DNA of 64,000 nt from Planctomycetaceae bacterium (GCA_017795105.1 CP051247.1:4062001-4126000); one strand, 5' to 3'; counted from the first letter of the stretch, positions 45,477 to 55,061 are shown. Numbers and translations are program-made. Notes: generated from the sequence alone by a model not told the origin.

Positions 45477-46385
45477 CTATCGCTGACTCACGTGTGAGGT
45501 CGTCCCCCGCTCTGCCGGTACAACTTCCGGGGCAGTCTTCGTCGCGGGCTGAACGGCCGGAGTCGCCAGAATCATCGGGTAGATGCCAAGGGGAGTCGCT
45601 TCGATCTCCTGCACGGAGAACCCCGTGTCGTTCAGCAGTCGCGACATGTGAACCGCAGTTCGCGGGTGGATCTTGATGCCGAACATTCGACTCAGTGTCG
45701 ATTCCGAATGGAACGTGTCTTCGTAAGCATGAGTGATGACCTTGCAGCCGGGCGCTGCGTGCTCGGAAAGTTCCTGCAGCAGGTCGGTCAGTTCCTCATC
45801 GCTGAGGTATTCGGCCAGGCCGATGAGTGAGATCAGGTTGTAGGTCTTGTCCCCCAGATTTCGAAGAGCCGAACGCACATCCCCATGGTGGTAGGCAATC
45901 TGCTCGCTGAGTTTGAGGCGGGTGGCCTCTTCGCGACCACGGACAATCGCTCCGTCATCGAGATCGACGGCATCAACATCAAACGGACCGGGCTGCGTCT
46001 GCATCGCTTCGAGCACGTCGAGAGCCGGTCCAGAGCCAAGGATCAGCATGCGCCGGGGGCTTGATTCGGGAATGGTCTTCATCCACGTACTGAGCGTGTA
46101 AACGAAGAATCGTCGACGATTGCGTGCTTCGATACTGAGCGGCAAACCACGAAGCACGTACCAGTCCCATAGACTCTTCGGCCGGGCGTTTTCGTAGATG
46201 ATCTCCATCGCTCGCCAGCCGCCCGGGTTCTGCCTGAACTCTTGAATCAGCGGGCTGGTACTGGAGCTCATGCGACGCTTCATCATCGACACCGGCACGA
46301 GGTTCGTGCGGATCCAGCCGATGGTTCTCATCGAGATTCGCCGCGGCAGCGGGGGGCGTTCATATACGGGCGGCGAAACAGTCAT
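45477..46385 (-). CDS. SAM-dependent methyltransferase, class I
   Basis: A 302-residue protein. Motif I is in RRMLILGSGPALDVLEAMQT, the acidic loop of motif II in VDAVDLDDGAIVRGRE, and later strands in YNLISLIGLAEYLSD and CKVITHAYED. The N-terminal 90 residues are basic and Arg/Met-rich with a conserved-looking SLWDWYVLRGLPLSIEARNR. The substrate is unknown; the layout recalls methyltransferases found with lipid or extracellular-factor genes, but no partner lies nearby. Confidence 0.8.
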   Translation of the reverse strand: MTVSPPVYERPPLPRRISMRTIGWIRTNLVPVSMMKRRMSSSTSPLIQEFRQNPGGWRAMEIIYENARPKSLWDWYVLRGLPLSIEARNRRRFFVYTLSTWMKTIPESSPRRMLILGSGPALDVLEAMQTQPGPFDVDAVDLDDGAIVRGREEATRLKLSEQIAYHHGDVRSALRNLGDKTYNLISLIGLAEYLSDEELTDLLQELSEHAAPGCKVITHAYEDTFHSESTLSRMFGIKIHPRTAVHMSRLLNDTGFSVQEIEATPLGIYPMILATPAVQPATKTAPEVVPAERGTTSHVSQR

Positions 46386-46572
46386 ATCGGCACCATCTGC
46401 ATAGCTAGAAGTTCAACAGCAAGGGGAATCGCTACACCCGATAAGACCGATGGCAAAAATCGAGTGATGCAGTCCATTCATTGTTGAGCCTAATCGCCAG
46501 TTCAGGTGGGTGTCGATTGGAGAGGAAAGAAGTTGCTCAATTTGTAAGGTTCAGGGTCTCGGACGCAAAACT

Positions 46573-47223
46573 ATGACGATTAAATCAACTGGCCTGATTC
46601 TCTCGCTTCTCATGGTTCTGGCGATCGAACTGACAGCCATGCCGAGGCACCTGGAGGCGAACGATTACTTCAGGCCGCCCTGTCCGGGACGCCATGTGGT
46701 GATGATCAAAGGTGTCGTCGGCTATTGGCCCAATGTGGATCATCTGGCCGAGGCGATCATGGCGAGCGGGATGACAACCTCGATCCATAAACCGCTCAGC
46801 GCCATTCGGAGCGCGGACGACATCGCCTGTTATTGCCGCGAAAATACCGGCTGCCAGGTGAGCGTGGTGGCTTACAGTCTGGGGGCTGACGCAGCGATCG
46901 TTCTCTGCGAAAAGCTGCAGGAACAGGGCATTACCGTCGATTGTCTGGTGCTGATCGAAGCAACGTTCAAAAAGAATGAGGTGCCCGAGAACGTTCGCTA
47001 CTGCTACAACCTGTACGAGGAGCGGGGCGTGAGAGACTGTTTCCCGGCATTCCGCGGCGTGCCGGTTGATGCCAGCAGTCCCGCGACAGTGATGACCAAT
47101 AACGAGCTCAGTACAACGGACCTGCCGGCGCGGCGAATCAGTCACTTCAATATCGCCAGCCGCGAATGCACTCACCGGGTTGTGTTGCAGCAGTTACTGA
47201 TCTGCAACGGCTGCGTGTACTAG
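46573..47223 (+). CDS. Exported alpha/beta-hydrolase-like protein
   Basis: A 216-residue protein with a signal peptide (STGLILSLLMVLAIELTAMP). The mature part begins with a GRHVVMIKGVVGYWPNVDHL strand-helix and contains VSVVAYSLGADAAIVLCEKL, where Ser in a Y-S-L-G setting resembles a hydrolase nucleophile elbow, and LVLIEATFK follows. An acid and histidine partner are less clear (HFNIASRECTHRVVL near the end). It may be a small esterase/lipase-like protein. The ATG at 46573 puts the signal peptide at the terminus; a GTG 63 bases earlier is the alternative. Confidence 0.65.
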   Translation: MTIKSTGLILSLLMVLAIELTAMPRHLEANDYFRPPCPGRHVVMIKGVVGYWPNVDHLAEAIMASGMTTSIHKPLSAIRSADDIACYCRENTGCQVSVVAYSLGADAAIVLCEKLQEQGITVDCLVLIEATFKKNEVPENVRYCYNLYEERGVRDCFPAFRGVPVDASSPATVMTNNELSTTDLPARRISHFNIASRECTHRVVLQQLLICNGCVY

Positions 47224-47288
47224 GAACCGGTTGAGCCGCGTTCTAGGGCGAATTTCAGGTTTGACTGCACGAGAAGCCTGGAGTTGCT

Positions 47289-48251
47289 CTAGGCAAACGC
47301 CTGCTCGACGCTGGCCTTCATTTTTGTCAGGCCGGTCTCGATCACTTCGACTGGCGGCTGAGCGAAGTAAGTCTCGTTGAAGAGTTCGAGCGAGAGCACG
47401 CCGGCGAACCCGGTGCTGTGCAACGCCTGCAGGATCGCCTTCATCGGAGCATCACCGTCTCCGGGATAGACGCGATCGGAATCTTTCATCTCTTCACGCG
47501 GGATCGACAGCGGATAGTCGTTCACGTGGAAGATGTTAATGGCTTCGCAGGAGAGCAGTCGCAGCGAATTGAAGTCTGAGCCGCCGCGATAGAGGTGGTA
47601 AATATCGGGCAGAATGGCTGCATGCGGATGGTTGGCTGTCATCGCGACGTAAGCCGCCTGTGGCAACTTCGAGAGGTTCTTGCTCGATCCCCAGATTTCG
47701 AGTTGCGGGATGACCTCCATCGACACGCCCAGATCGAGCAGAGCCGCGTAGCGTTCGGCGAGAGCATCGAGATCGATGGTCGGATAATCGCCGCGGTTGA
47801 TCCCGGCCGGCGGTGCGGCAATGCGTTTGCTGCCGAGTTGTTGCAGCATGTCCATCTCGCGCTTTGCCTGCTCGAAACCGGCTTTGCGATCGGAATCGTC
47901 ATTGACGCCCCAGCGTGGAAAGCCGATGGCCGATTCGACCTGCAGACCGTGATCATCGAGCCGTTTGCGGAGATCGGAAAGCGTTCCTCCCGACTTCAGG
48001 TAAGTCTCGATCTCGCCAATCCACGGTTCGATCCCGTCGTAACCGGCGTCGGCCACCATGTCGATCAGTTCGGGCAGGGGACGTTTGGCTTTGCGAACGC
48101 AGCTCGTGTTGAAGCAGTAGCGAAACTTAGGCACGCCGGATGACTTTGCACCAGCATCCTTCGCCAGCACACTCGAACCCTGAGTCAGACCAGCCGCAGC
48201 CGAGGCAGCGAGACCGGTGGAGAGAAAACCGCGACGCGAGATCAGGCTCAT
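47289..48251 (-). CDS. Tat-exported sugar phosphate isomerase/epimerase-like TIM-barrel protein
   Basis: A 320-residue protein with a twin-arginine signal (SLISRRGFLSTGLAASAAAG) and an AP_endonuc_2-type barrel: YDGIEPWIGEIETYLKSG, RIAAPPAGI, EVIPQLEIWGSSKNL, AAILPDIYHLYRGGSD, NIFHVNDYP, VLSLELFNETYF. Metal ligands would be the Glu, Asp, His and final Glu in these strands. Planctomycetes export many such proteins; the substrate is presumably a sugar, not determinable here. Confidence 0.88.
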   Translation of the reverse strand: MSLISRRGFLSTGLAASAAAGLTQGSSVLAKDAGAKSSGVPKFRYCFNTSCVRKAKRPLPELIDMVADAGYDGIEPWIGEIETYLKSGGTLSDLRKRLDDHGLQVESAIGFPRWGVNDDSDRKAGFEQAKREMDMLQQLGSKRIAAPPAGINRGDYPTIDLDALAERYAALLDLGVSMEVIPQLEIWGSSKNLSKLPQAAYVAMTANHPHAAILPDIYHLYRGGSDFNSLRLLSCEAINIFHVNDYPLSIPREEMKDSDRVYPGDGDAPMKAILQALHSTGFAGVLSLELFNETYFAQPPVEVIETGLTKMKASVEQAFA

Positions 48252-48445
48252 GCGAACTTCGCTTTCATCGACAGGGCAGCCGTGGGCTTACCGCTGGAGG
48301 GGGTGAATCAGGTGGAGTCAGCAACAATCGATCGTGTGGTCAGGCGGCAGGCCGGGATCATTGAAATGGTATCCAGGCGGCTGCGGTCAGTACGGTCAAT
48401 ATCACGTGGGATGTCTTGGTCGCGGCTGGCAGGTGAGAGCCTGCG

Positions 48446-49936
48446 TTACAGTGTTCCGGCTCCCCGGTCGAACGCTTCCAGGTCTCGCGAGTACAACGCG
48501 AGTGTGGTCTGGATGGTTTCGCGACCGATTTGCCAGGTCGGATCATCATCAGTGTATTTGCTGCAGTGATCAAGCATCAGGCGGTGCAGAAATTTGAACA
48601 GATGACGCGGGACCCGCAGCTTGCCGAATGTTTCGATCAGCATGTCTTTCGACACACTTTCGTCGAACAGATTCGGCACGACGACGGGATTGCTCGAATC
48701 TTCCGAACAGGCTTTGAGTCGGTCGTTGGTCATGTCGTACAGAGCCTGCCCGCTCCACGCGAGTGACAGGATCAGGTTCTGCTTATCGAGGCGGCTGCGT
48801 TCGTAGAAATCGCGGCCCTGCTTCTGCAGATACGGAGCCATGTCGGCCGGGAGCAGCATCTTGAAGCCGAAGCCGGGATGCTTGAGGAACTTATTGTCGA
48901 ACATCGGCCAGACGAGATCCTTCATCCGTTCGGCCGAGCCATTGATCAGGTGCGGCTCGTCGACCCGGTCCATGAGCACGACGATATGATTGAAGCCCAG
49001 CGTCTTGAGCACCGATTGAAACTTGGCGAGCAGTTCGTAGCGGTCGTCACTGCGGTTGCGGCTCGGGATCGGCTGGCCGATCAGTTCCTGACTCGGGAAG
49101 CGGCCCAGAATCTTTCGCAGCGAGTTCGGCAGCCGATCAATGACGCGAATCTGCCGGGCGACGTCCCAGGAACTCCAGGCGAGACGGAACAGCTTCCACA
49201 GCTGCGGCAGCCAGACGAGCAGCAAGGCGAAGGCGACCCACCAGAAGTAGTTGGTAAACAGCTGCTGCCAGAAGGCGACTCCCAGTACGACGGCCGTGCC
49301 GACGAGTCCCGCGGTCAGAAGCTTCCAGCTGCCGACATTGCTGTACTTCAGCTTGCGGCGAAGCGCCGACCAGCGGATCAGCGGTGATTCCTCGAAGGAG
49401 CGGTCGTAGAACGCGGCGAGGAGCAGAAGGTCCCGTTTCTCGTTCCGGGTCAGGTTGGTCAGCTGCTCCTCCGAGATCGCGACGGCGGCATCGGTTTCGG
49501 TCTTGTAGTTGAGGACGCGGTCGACCATTTTCGTGACGCCGATGACCAGAATGGCGTCCATATGATCCCACAGCCGCCACTTCTTCAGCATCTTTTCCGG
49601 CTGCCGGTTTCGGCCGAGCATCCGTTCGCGGAAGTTGTCGAGGAACGGATTGAAGTCGTCGTACTCGATGATGAACGACCGCTCGCGAGGCGTGGTCCGG
49701 TTGTGAGCCCGCAGTTCGTTCCGCATCTGCATCCGCAGAGCTGTCTTCCCACTTCCCTTCTCACCAAAAACGACAGACGTGGAGGGATGATCGGGATGTC
49801 CGTAGATCTTGTCCCAACCGGGGTGGTGAACGCCATTCACGCAGTGATCGGCGAAGACATGGTCGGTGCTGGCATCCTCCTGAGAGAACGGGTTGGACGT
49901 GATGCCATGGTGCTCCATCAACTGGGAGATCTTCAT
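48446..49936 (-). CDS. Membrane P-loop ATPase, KAP-like
   Basis: A 496-residue protein. Walker A is in VVFGEKGSGKTALRMQMRNE, Walker B and the following acidic residues in HIVVLMDRVDEPHL. Between them lie two membrane segments (about residues 230-275, LLTAGLVGTAVVLGVAFWQQ and FWWVAFALLLVWLPQL), the arrangement found in KAP-family NTPases. The start at 49934-49936 begins MKISQLMEHHGITSNPFSQE, an ORC/MoxR-like lead-in. No partner gene is adjacent, so the role is unknown; defence functions known for some KAP NTPases are not supported by context. Confidence 0.78.
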   Translation of the reverse strand: MKISQLMEHHGITSNPFSQEDASTDHVFADHCVNGVHHPGWDKIYGHPDHPSTSVVFGEKGSGKTALRMQMRNELRAHNRTTPRERSFIIEYDDFNPFLDNFRERMLGRNRQPEKMLKKWRLWDHMDAILVIGVTKMVDRVLNYKTETDAAVAISEEQLTNLTRNEKRDLLLLAAFYDRSFEESPLIRWSALRRKLKYSNVGSWKLLTAGLVGTAVVLGVAFWQQLFTNYFWWVAFALLLVWLPQLWKLFRLAWSSWDVARQIRVIDRLPNSLRKILGRFPSQELIGQPIPSRNRSDDRYELLAKFQSVLKTLGFNHIVVLMDRVDEPHLINGSAERMKDLVWPMFDNKFLKHPGFGFKMLLPADMAPYLQKQGRDFYERSRLDKQNLILSLAWSGQALYDMTNDRLKACSEDSSNPVVVPNLFDESVSKDMLIETFGKLRVPRHLFKFLHRLMLDHCSKYTDDDPTWQIGRETIQTTLALYSRDLEAFDRGAGTL

Positions 49937-50242
49937 GATTCGCTTCCGCAAGAATATCTGAACGCCGTGGCCTTGTTGGCCAGCGCGTACGTTGCCACGG
50001 CTGCAGGTTTCGAGACTGCCAAAGATCCCGGCGACTCCTGGCCGGGAGGTCCGAAAAAGCACCCCGCCTTTAGGGAACGGGACTAGTCGGACGAGCCGTT
50101 AAAGGCCCCAGTATCGTCAAACCGGGAAAAGGAGGCAAGTTTGCCGGGGTCGGCGGTTTGATTGCGGCTGTTTCTGCGTTCTGCGACACTCTTGATGACC
50201 GTGTGAGGACAGGGTGCACCAGCGAATGAGATGATCATCACC
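49937..50242. other. Spacer upstream of the KAP-like ATPase gene
   Basis: Non-coding stretch of 306 bases. It must hold the promoter of the leftward ATPase gene, but no clear box pair was found. The frames through it lack family similarity. Confidence 0.35.
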
Positions 50243-50316
50243 GGGTGGCACTGGCTCTGCCAGTGCTGGTTCGACAGCGTTGAATCCCGAAAAAGCACTG
50301 GCAGAGCCAGTGGCAC
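50243..50316 (+). repeat. Intergenic inverted repeat, CACTGGC type
   Basis: GGGTGGCACTGGCTCTGCCAG at the left and GCACTGGCAGAGCCAGTGGCAC at the right; the two end hairpins are the same sequence. It lies upstream of the esterase gene. Confidence 0.85.
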
Positions 50317-50435
50317 TCACCTTTTTGCGGTGGAATTGACCCGCGTCTTCATAAATGGCCCAGAATCGACTTCACCCATTAAACGGACGTGATTCCGCAC
50401 GTATCCCGCGTTCCCTTTACCGACAGGCCTTCGCC

Positions 50436-51356
50436 ATGCTTCGCTCGCTTTACTGTCTGTTGTTCTTCGGACTCCTGTTCGCGACTCCATTTTCGGCTAC
50501 GGCTCAGACGAAGAAGCCAGCTGCGAGCAAGGAGTTCAGCTGGGTAAATCCGATTCCCGCTCGGCTCCAGCACGAACGGCTCGAACATCACACGTTCACC
50601 AGCCCTTCGATGAAGCAGGATGTCGGCTACTGCATTTATCTGCCGGAAGCTTACGGGCAGGCGAAAAACGCTCGCTTTCCGGTCATCTACTATCTACATG
50701 GCGGACGTCCCGGCTCGGAAACCAAGTCGATTCAGCTGGTGTCGATCATCGACGAGCACATCAACGCCGGTACGATTCCGCCGATGATTTACGTCTTCGT
50801 GAACGGCGGCCCGGTCAGTCATTACAACATGCCGAACCGTCCGGAGGCTCAGGGAGCCGATGTCTTCGTCGAAGAACTGATCCCTCATATCGACGCCACC
50901 TATCGCACTGTGGCGAAGCGGGAAGGACGCGGCATCGAAGGTTTTTCTCAGGGCGGTCGCGGCACGACACGCATCATGTTCCGGCATCCGGAGTTGTTCG
51001 TCTCGGCTGCTCCCGGCGGATCGGGATATGCGACTGAGAAGCGAATCAGCGAGAACGACGGCTTCGAGAATCCGAAGCTGCAGTTCGGCCCGGGCGACAA
51101 CACCTGGGACCTGGCCCGTGCAGCCGCGAAAGGTTCCCGGGAGTTGCCACGAATCCTCGTGCACGTCGGCACCAAGGACTTCAACTTCGAAGCCAATCTC
51201 GAATACATGGACCTGCTGGAAGAGCTCAACATCCCCTTCGAAAAGCTGATCGTCCCCGACGTGCCGCACAGCGCAAAGGGAATCTACGAAAAAGAAGGCC
51301 TGGTCCTGCTGAAGTTCCACGCCGAGAATTTTCGGAAGTCCGGAGCCATCAAGTAG
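50436..51356 (+). CDS. Exported esterase of the feruloyl-esterase/esterase D type
   Basis: A 306-residue alpha/beta-hydrolase with a signal peptide (SLYCLLFFGLLFATPFSATA). It shows QDVGYCIYLPEAYGQ, FPVIYYLHGGRPGSE (oxyanion strand), nucleophile GIEGFSQGGRGT, and a late aspartate and histidine in VGTKDFNFEANL and VPDVPHSAKGIYEK. The family includes feruloyl and acetyl-xylan esterases, which fits a polysaccharide-degrading lifestyle. The start at 50436 places the signal at the terminus. Confidence 0.85.
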   Translation: MLRSLYCLLFFGLLFATPFSATAQTKKPAASKEFSWVNPIPARLQHERLEHHTFTSPSMKQDVGYCIYLPEAYGQAKNARFPVIYYLHGGRPGSETKSIQLVSIIDEHINAGTIPPMIYVFVNGGPVSHYNMPNRPEAQGADVFVEELIPHIDATYRTVAKREGRGIEGFSQGGRGTTRIMFRHPELFVSAAPGGSGYATEKRISENDGFENPKLQFGPGDNTWDLARAAAKGSRELPRILVHVGTKDFNFEANLEYMDLLEELNIPFEKLIVPDVPHSAKGIYEKEGLVLLKFHAENFRKSGAIK

Positions 51357-51368
51357 GTCTCCACCGAC

Positions 51369-51441
51369 CCCAACCCGAAGCGTGAGCGAGGGCCGAATGT
51401 GTGAGCGACGTCCGTCTCTCTCGCTTACGCTTCGGGTTGGG
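51369..51441 (+). repeat. Intergenic inverted repeat, CCCAACCCGAAGCG type
   Basis: CCCAACCCGAAGCGTGAGCGAG at the left pairs with CTCGCTTACGCTTCGGGTTGGG at the right, with one mismatch and a 29-base centre. It folds as one long stem and could end esterase transcription, though no T-run follows. Confidence 0.75.
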
Positions 51442-51488
51442 ATTACAGCAGTCGATTCCAGGTGATCCCCCGCACGAAGAAAGACATC

Positions 51489-52580
51489 ATGTCTGAAGTC
51501 GTTCCATCCCGGTCTTCCGTTGACGAACGAGCCATCTGGCGGATTCTCGATGCCGCCGCCAATCGTCTGCGCGAGGGCCTGCGGGTCGTCGAGGACTTCG
51601 TGCGGTTTCAGCGGAACGATCCCCGCGTCAGCGGTCAGCTGAAGCAATTACGGCACGACTTTCAGTCCGCCTGGAGTCAGCTCGACGCCCGACAGCTGGT
51701 CGCGAATCGCGATACTCCGGGCGATGTCGGGACAACGATCTCGACAACGGCAGAGCGTTCGCGATCGACGCTGCAGGATGTGATTGCCGCCAACTGCAAG
51801 CGAGTGGAGGAATCGCTGCGGACTCTGGAGGAGTTCTCCAAGCTGATTTCGCCAGCCGTCTCGGCTCAGATTGAGCAACTGCGATATCGCTTCTACTCGA
51901 TCGAGCAAAGCGTCCTGCTGTGGAATCGCCGGCACGAATTGCTGGCGAAGGCTTCGATCTACTTTCTGCTGACGGAAAACACTTGTACTCGCGGTTGGCA
52001 GGAGACGGCTCGCGAAGCGGTCGCGGCGGGCGTGGATGTGATCCAGCTGCGGGAGAAATCGCTCGACGACGGCGGGTTGCTCGAACGAGCCCGCTGGGTC
52101 CGGGAAATCACGGCGGGAACGGAAACGCTGTTCATCATGAACGATCGGGCTGATATCGCCCTCCTCGCCGATGCCGATGGCGTTCATGTCGGGCAGGAAG
52201 AACTGCCTCCGCGCGAAGTGCGGCAGTTGCTGGGAGCGGAGCGGCTGGTTGGTGTCTCGACGCACGACATCGAGCAGGCTCGGAAGGCAGTTGCTGAGGG
52301 AGCCGACTATCTGGGGGTCGGCCCCGTTTTCGCTTCCGGAACGAAAGCGTTCAACCAGTTTGCCGGGCCGGAGTTCGTTCAGCAGGCGAGTGAAATTGAG
52401 CTTCCGTGCTTCGCAATTGGCGGAATTGGGCTCGAAACGCTGCCTCAGGCTGTCGAGGCGGGTGCAAATCGAGTCGCGGTCTGTCAGGTGCTCAGTCAGT
52501 CGGCGGATTTGCAGGGCACGGTCGAAAAAATGCGGAATCTTCTGCGGGCCGGGAACAATTCGACGACCGACAACGTCTAA
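51489..52580 (+). CDS. thiE: Thiamine-phosphate synthase with N-terminal helical domain
   Basis: The C-terminal 200 residues are ThiE, which joins the pyrimidine and thiazole phosphates: VDVIQLREKSLDDG, LFIMNDRADIALLADADGVH, VGQEELPPREVR, GADYLGVGPVFASGTK and FAIGGIGLETLPQAVEAGAN. The N-terminal 145 residues form a helical domain (IWRILDAAANRLREGLRVVE, RVEESLRTLEEFSKLI) also found ahead of ThiE in cyanobacteria and other planctomycetes. The length of 363 residues agrees with that two-domain form. The ATG at 51489 was preferred to a GTG 27 bases earlier. No other thi gene is adjacent. Confidence 0.92.
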   Translation: MSEVVPSRSSVDERAIWRILDAAANRLREGLRVVEDFVRFQRNDPRVSGQLKQLRHDFQSAWSQLDARQLVANRDTPGDVGTTISTTAERSRSTLQDVIAANCKRVEESLRTLEEFSKLISPAVSAQIEQLRYRFYSIEQSVLLWNRRHELLAKASIYFLLTENTCTRGWQETAREAVAAGVDVIQLREKSLDDGGLLERARWVREITAGTETLFIMNDRADIALLADADGVHVGQEELPPREVRQLLGAERLVGVSTHDIEQARKAVAEGADYLGVGPVFASGTKAFNQFAGPEFVQQASEIELPCFAIGGIGLETLPQAVEAGANRVAVCQVLSQSADLQGTVEKMRNLLRAGNNSTTDNV

Positions 52581-52735
52581 AAGACACAGGTAACAGCGGA
52601 ACAGTCGTGCCACTGATCCTGATTTTTCCGGCGCGAGTTCGAGATTCCTGTCCAGATCGGACTTGCCCGGTCTGGATCAGCAACGGCAAGATACACCGTG
52701 GTTGGGAATTCGATGGATCGAAGTCCGCTAATTTG
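52581..52735. other. Spacer after thiE
   Basis: Together with the downstream leader this makes a 381-base gap. The first 155 bases hold only a weak CCAGA/TCTGG inverted pair and no gene. Confidence 0.35.
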
Positions 52736-52764
52736 TTTACGTTGCGTTAATTGCAACGTATAAT
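52736..52764 (+). promoter_or_regulatory. Promoter of the pilM operon with embedded palindrome
   Basis: TATAAT (52759-52764) and TTTACG (52736-52741) are spaced by 17 bases. The perfect palindrome TACGTTGC/GCAACGTA (52738-52745 and 52753-52760) spans the region between them and touches both boxes. A protein bound there would block the promoter. The leader to the first gene is about 190 bases long. Confidence 0.5.
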
Positions 52765-52961
52765 CGTCACGGGCCGATTCCAGGTCTGGATCATGAGACA
52801 TCGTTTCGAAATCCCATCTATACTTGCGATGTTGCCTGACTGGTCCGTTATCCTGAAGCTGATCACCAAGAAGCAATTCATTGCACATCGAGCGGGGTGT
52901 CATCACTCCGCTGTTCCGCTGTCATGCGGACGCATTCGCTGAAATAGAGTTGAGGAATACT

Positions 52962-55061
52962 ATGCCTGAAACGCGAGCTGTCTGGGGAATTGAGATCGGT
53001 CAGGCGGGCTTGAAGGCCATCAAGCTCCGTTACGCCGAGGCTGCCCATCAGGTTGTTGCCGTCGGTTTCGATTACATCCCCCACGCAAAAATTCTCAGCC
53101 AGCCGGACGCAATTCCCGACGAACTGATCAACGAAGCGATCACCAAGTTCCTCTCCCGCAACAAGCTGGAAGGGGACATCATTGCGGTTGGTCTGCCGGC
53201 TCAGTCGTCGCTGGCCCGATTCATCCAGCTGCCTCCGGTCGAAGCCGGCAAGGTCAAGGAAATTGTCAAGTACGAAGCCAAGCAGCAGATCCCCTTCCCG
53301 CTGGAAGACGTCATCTGGGATTACCAGCAGATGGGCGGCGGCGACGAAGCGGGCGGCTTCATGATCGATGCCGAGGTCGGCATCTTTGCGATGAAGCGTG
53401 ACCAGGTCATGCATCAGCTGCGGCCGTTCCAGAACAACAAGGTCGAAATCGAACTGATGCAGATCGCGCCGCTGGCGCTCTTCTCATATCTGTCGTTCGA
53501 TCAGCTCGGGATTCGCCCCGGCGAAGAAGGAGCTCCGGCTCCGGACGAGCACACAGCCGTGCTCGACATGGGAGCCGATCAGTCGACCATCATGGTCACC
53601 AACGGTGAAAAGATCTGGATCCGCAACATTCCGATCGGCGGTAACCACTTCACTCGGGCTCTGACGAAGGAAATGAAACTGACCTTCGCCAAGGCCGAGC
53701 ACCTGAAGTGCAACGCGACCAAATCACCGGACCCGAAAGCGGTCTTCCAGGCCCTCAAGCCGGTCTTCAACGACTATCTCTCTGAAGTCCAGCGCTCGCT
53801 CGGTTACTTCGGGAGCGTTTCCAAAGGCGAGGAGATCAACAAGGTCGTCGGCTGCGGTAACGGATTCCGCATGGCCGGTCTGCAGAAGTTCCTGGAGCAG
53901 AATCTCGAAATCCCGGTCGAACGAGCCGAAGAATTCAAGCAGCTCGTCGGGACGTCCGTCCTTGAAGCTCAGCTGTTCCGCGACAACGTGATGACCTTCA
54001 CTGTCGCTTACGGTCTGGCGATTCAGGCGATGGGCCTCTCGACAGCCGAGACAACCCTGCTGCCACCCGAGATTGCCCGTGCCCGCGAGATTCGTCGGAA
54101 GAAGCCGTGGGCCGCGATTACTGCTGCCACACTGTTGACCGGTCTGGCCCTGTCGACGATCGGTACGGCGAATGCCTGGCGTACGGTCCACACCGAACCG
54201 TGGGATCGGACGCTCTCGAAGTCGCAGCAGTTGCAGCAAACCTGGGGCGGTTACAAGAGTTCCTACGACTCTGCCACCGGACGTTACAATTCCGCCAAGG
54301 CCGTTGGGGCCACTCTGGTGGAAGGGATGAAGGACACGATCTGGCTTGAGTTCTACAAGTCGCTCAGCGAATGCCTTCCCCGCGATATCGGTGCGGCACT
54401 CGATGAAGACAATCTCGAGTATCGCAACCGGGTTCTGATCAAATCGATCACGATGGAGAATTCCGACGACCTGGCCGGCTGGTACGAAGGACTGAGCAGC
54501 CACTATGTCGACCTCAGTCGCGAAGCCGCCGCATCGGCCGGTTTGCAGGAAATGCCTGCTCCGGAAGGTGAAGGCTATATCGTCACGCTCAATGGCGAGC
54601 ACTATCACCACATTCCCGACAAACCCGAAACCGATCAGGGAATTAACTATCTGCTCGATCGTGTCATTCCTGCGCTGCAGTCCTGGACGTTCAAGCAGGA
54701 AGATGGACCTCGGGTCGATGTGCGTCGAATGGGAATCACCAATCCGGTGGTCACGATGGCCAAACAGCAGATCGTCAATCTGGAGCAGCGGAGCAAGAAC
54801 CTTCGCGAGAAGCCCCGGATTAACGTGATCGATCCGCGGACCAATCCTCAGAACACGTTCGATCCGTTGATGGAAGAGGGCAGCCCGCCGGACATGGGTT
54901 ACGAAGGTGGTCAGGTTCAACCCGGAAAACGGCCGGTGGATCTGCGGGAAGTGCACCAGACATTGTTCCAGATTGAGTTTGTCTGGAAGCCGATTCCGGA
55001 AGAAGAGCGTCTCGAAGCCGATCCTCTGGCTCCCGCGGACGCTGAAGAAGGTGCGGAATAA
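52962..55061 (+). CDS. pilM: Type IV pilus assembly protein PilM-like, with C-terminal membrane extension
   Basis: A 699-residue protein. Residues 1-380 form the actin-like PilM ATPase (AVWGIEIGQAGLKAIKLRYA, LPPVEAGKVKEIVKYEAKQQ, IPFPLEDVIWDYQ, AVLDMGADQSTIMVTNGEKI, GCGNGFRMAGLQKFLEQNLE). A membrane span follows at about 405-430 (AAITAATLLTGLALSTIGTA) and then a 270-residue mixed domain. PilM is normally a separate cytoplasmic protein that binds PilN; here the span and the added domain suggest a PilM-PilN-like fusion. The start at 52962 has GAGGAA. It heads a unit with two further membrane-anchored proteins. A CCCTCAGC/GCTGAGGG hairpin follows its stop. Confidence 0.82.
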   Translation: MPETRAVWGIEIGQAGLKAIKLRYAEAAHQVVAVGFDYIPHAKILSQPDAIPDELINEAITKFLSRNKLEGDIIAVGLPAQSSLARFIQLPPVEAGKVKEIVKYEAKQQIPFPLEDVIWDYQQMGGGDEAGGFMIDAEVGIFAMKRDQVMHQLRPFQNNKVEIELMQIAPLALFSYLSFDQLGIRPGEEGAPAPDEHTAVLDMGADQSTIMVTNGEKIWIRNIPIGGNHFTRALTKEMKLTFAKAEHLKCNATKSPDPKAVFQALKPVFNDYLSEVQRSLGYFGSVSKGEEINKVVGCGNGFRMAGLQKFLEQNLEIPVERAEEFKQLVGTSVLEAQLFRDNVMTFTVAYGLAIQAMGLSTAETTLLPPEIARAREIRRKKPWAAITAATLLTGLALSTIGTANAWRTVHTEPWDRTLSKSQQLQQTWGGYKSSYDSATGRYNSAKAVGATLVEGMKDTIWLEFYKSLSECLPRDIGAALDEDNLEYRNRVLIKSITMENSDDLAGWYEGLSSHYVDLSREAAASAGLQEMPAPEGEGYIVTLNGEHYHHIPDKPETDQGINYLLDRVIPALQSWTFKQEDGPRVDVRRMGITNPVVTMAKQQIVNLEQRSKNLREKPRINVIDPRTNPQNTFDPLMEEGSPPDMGYEGGQVQPGKRPVDLREVHQTLFQIEFVWKPIPEEERLEADPLAPADAEEGAE

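Noticed and set aside
48446..49936. Antiphage defence assignment for the KAP-like ATPase
   Set aside because: No toxin, nuclease, reverse transcriptase or other defence gene lies around it; the P-loop and membrane layout alone do not show a defence role.
52751..52942. 63-residue frame in the leader of the pilM operon
   Set aside because: No ribosome binding site, no plausible protein features and it begins inside the promoter palindrome region.
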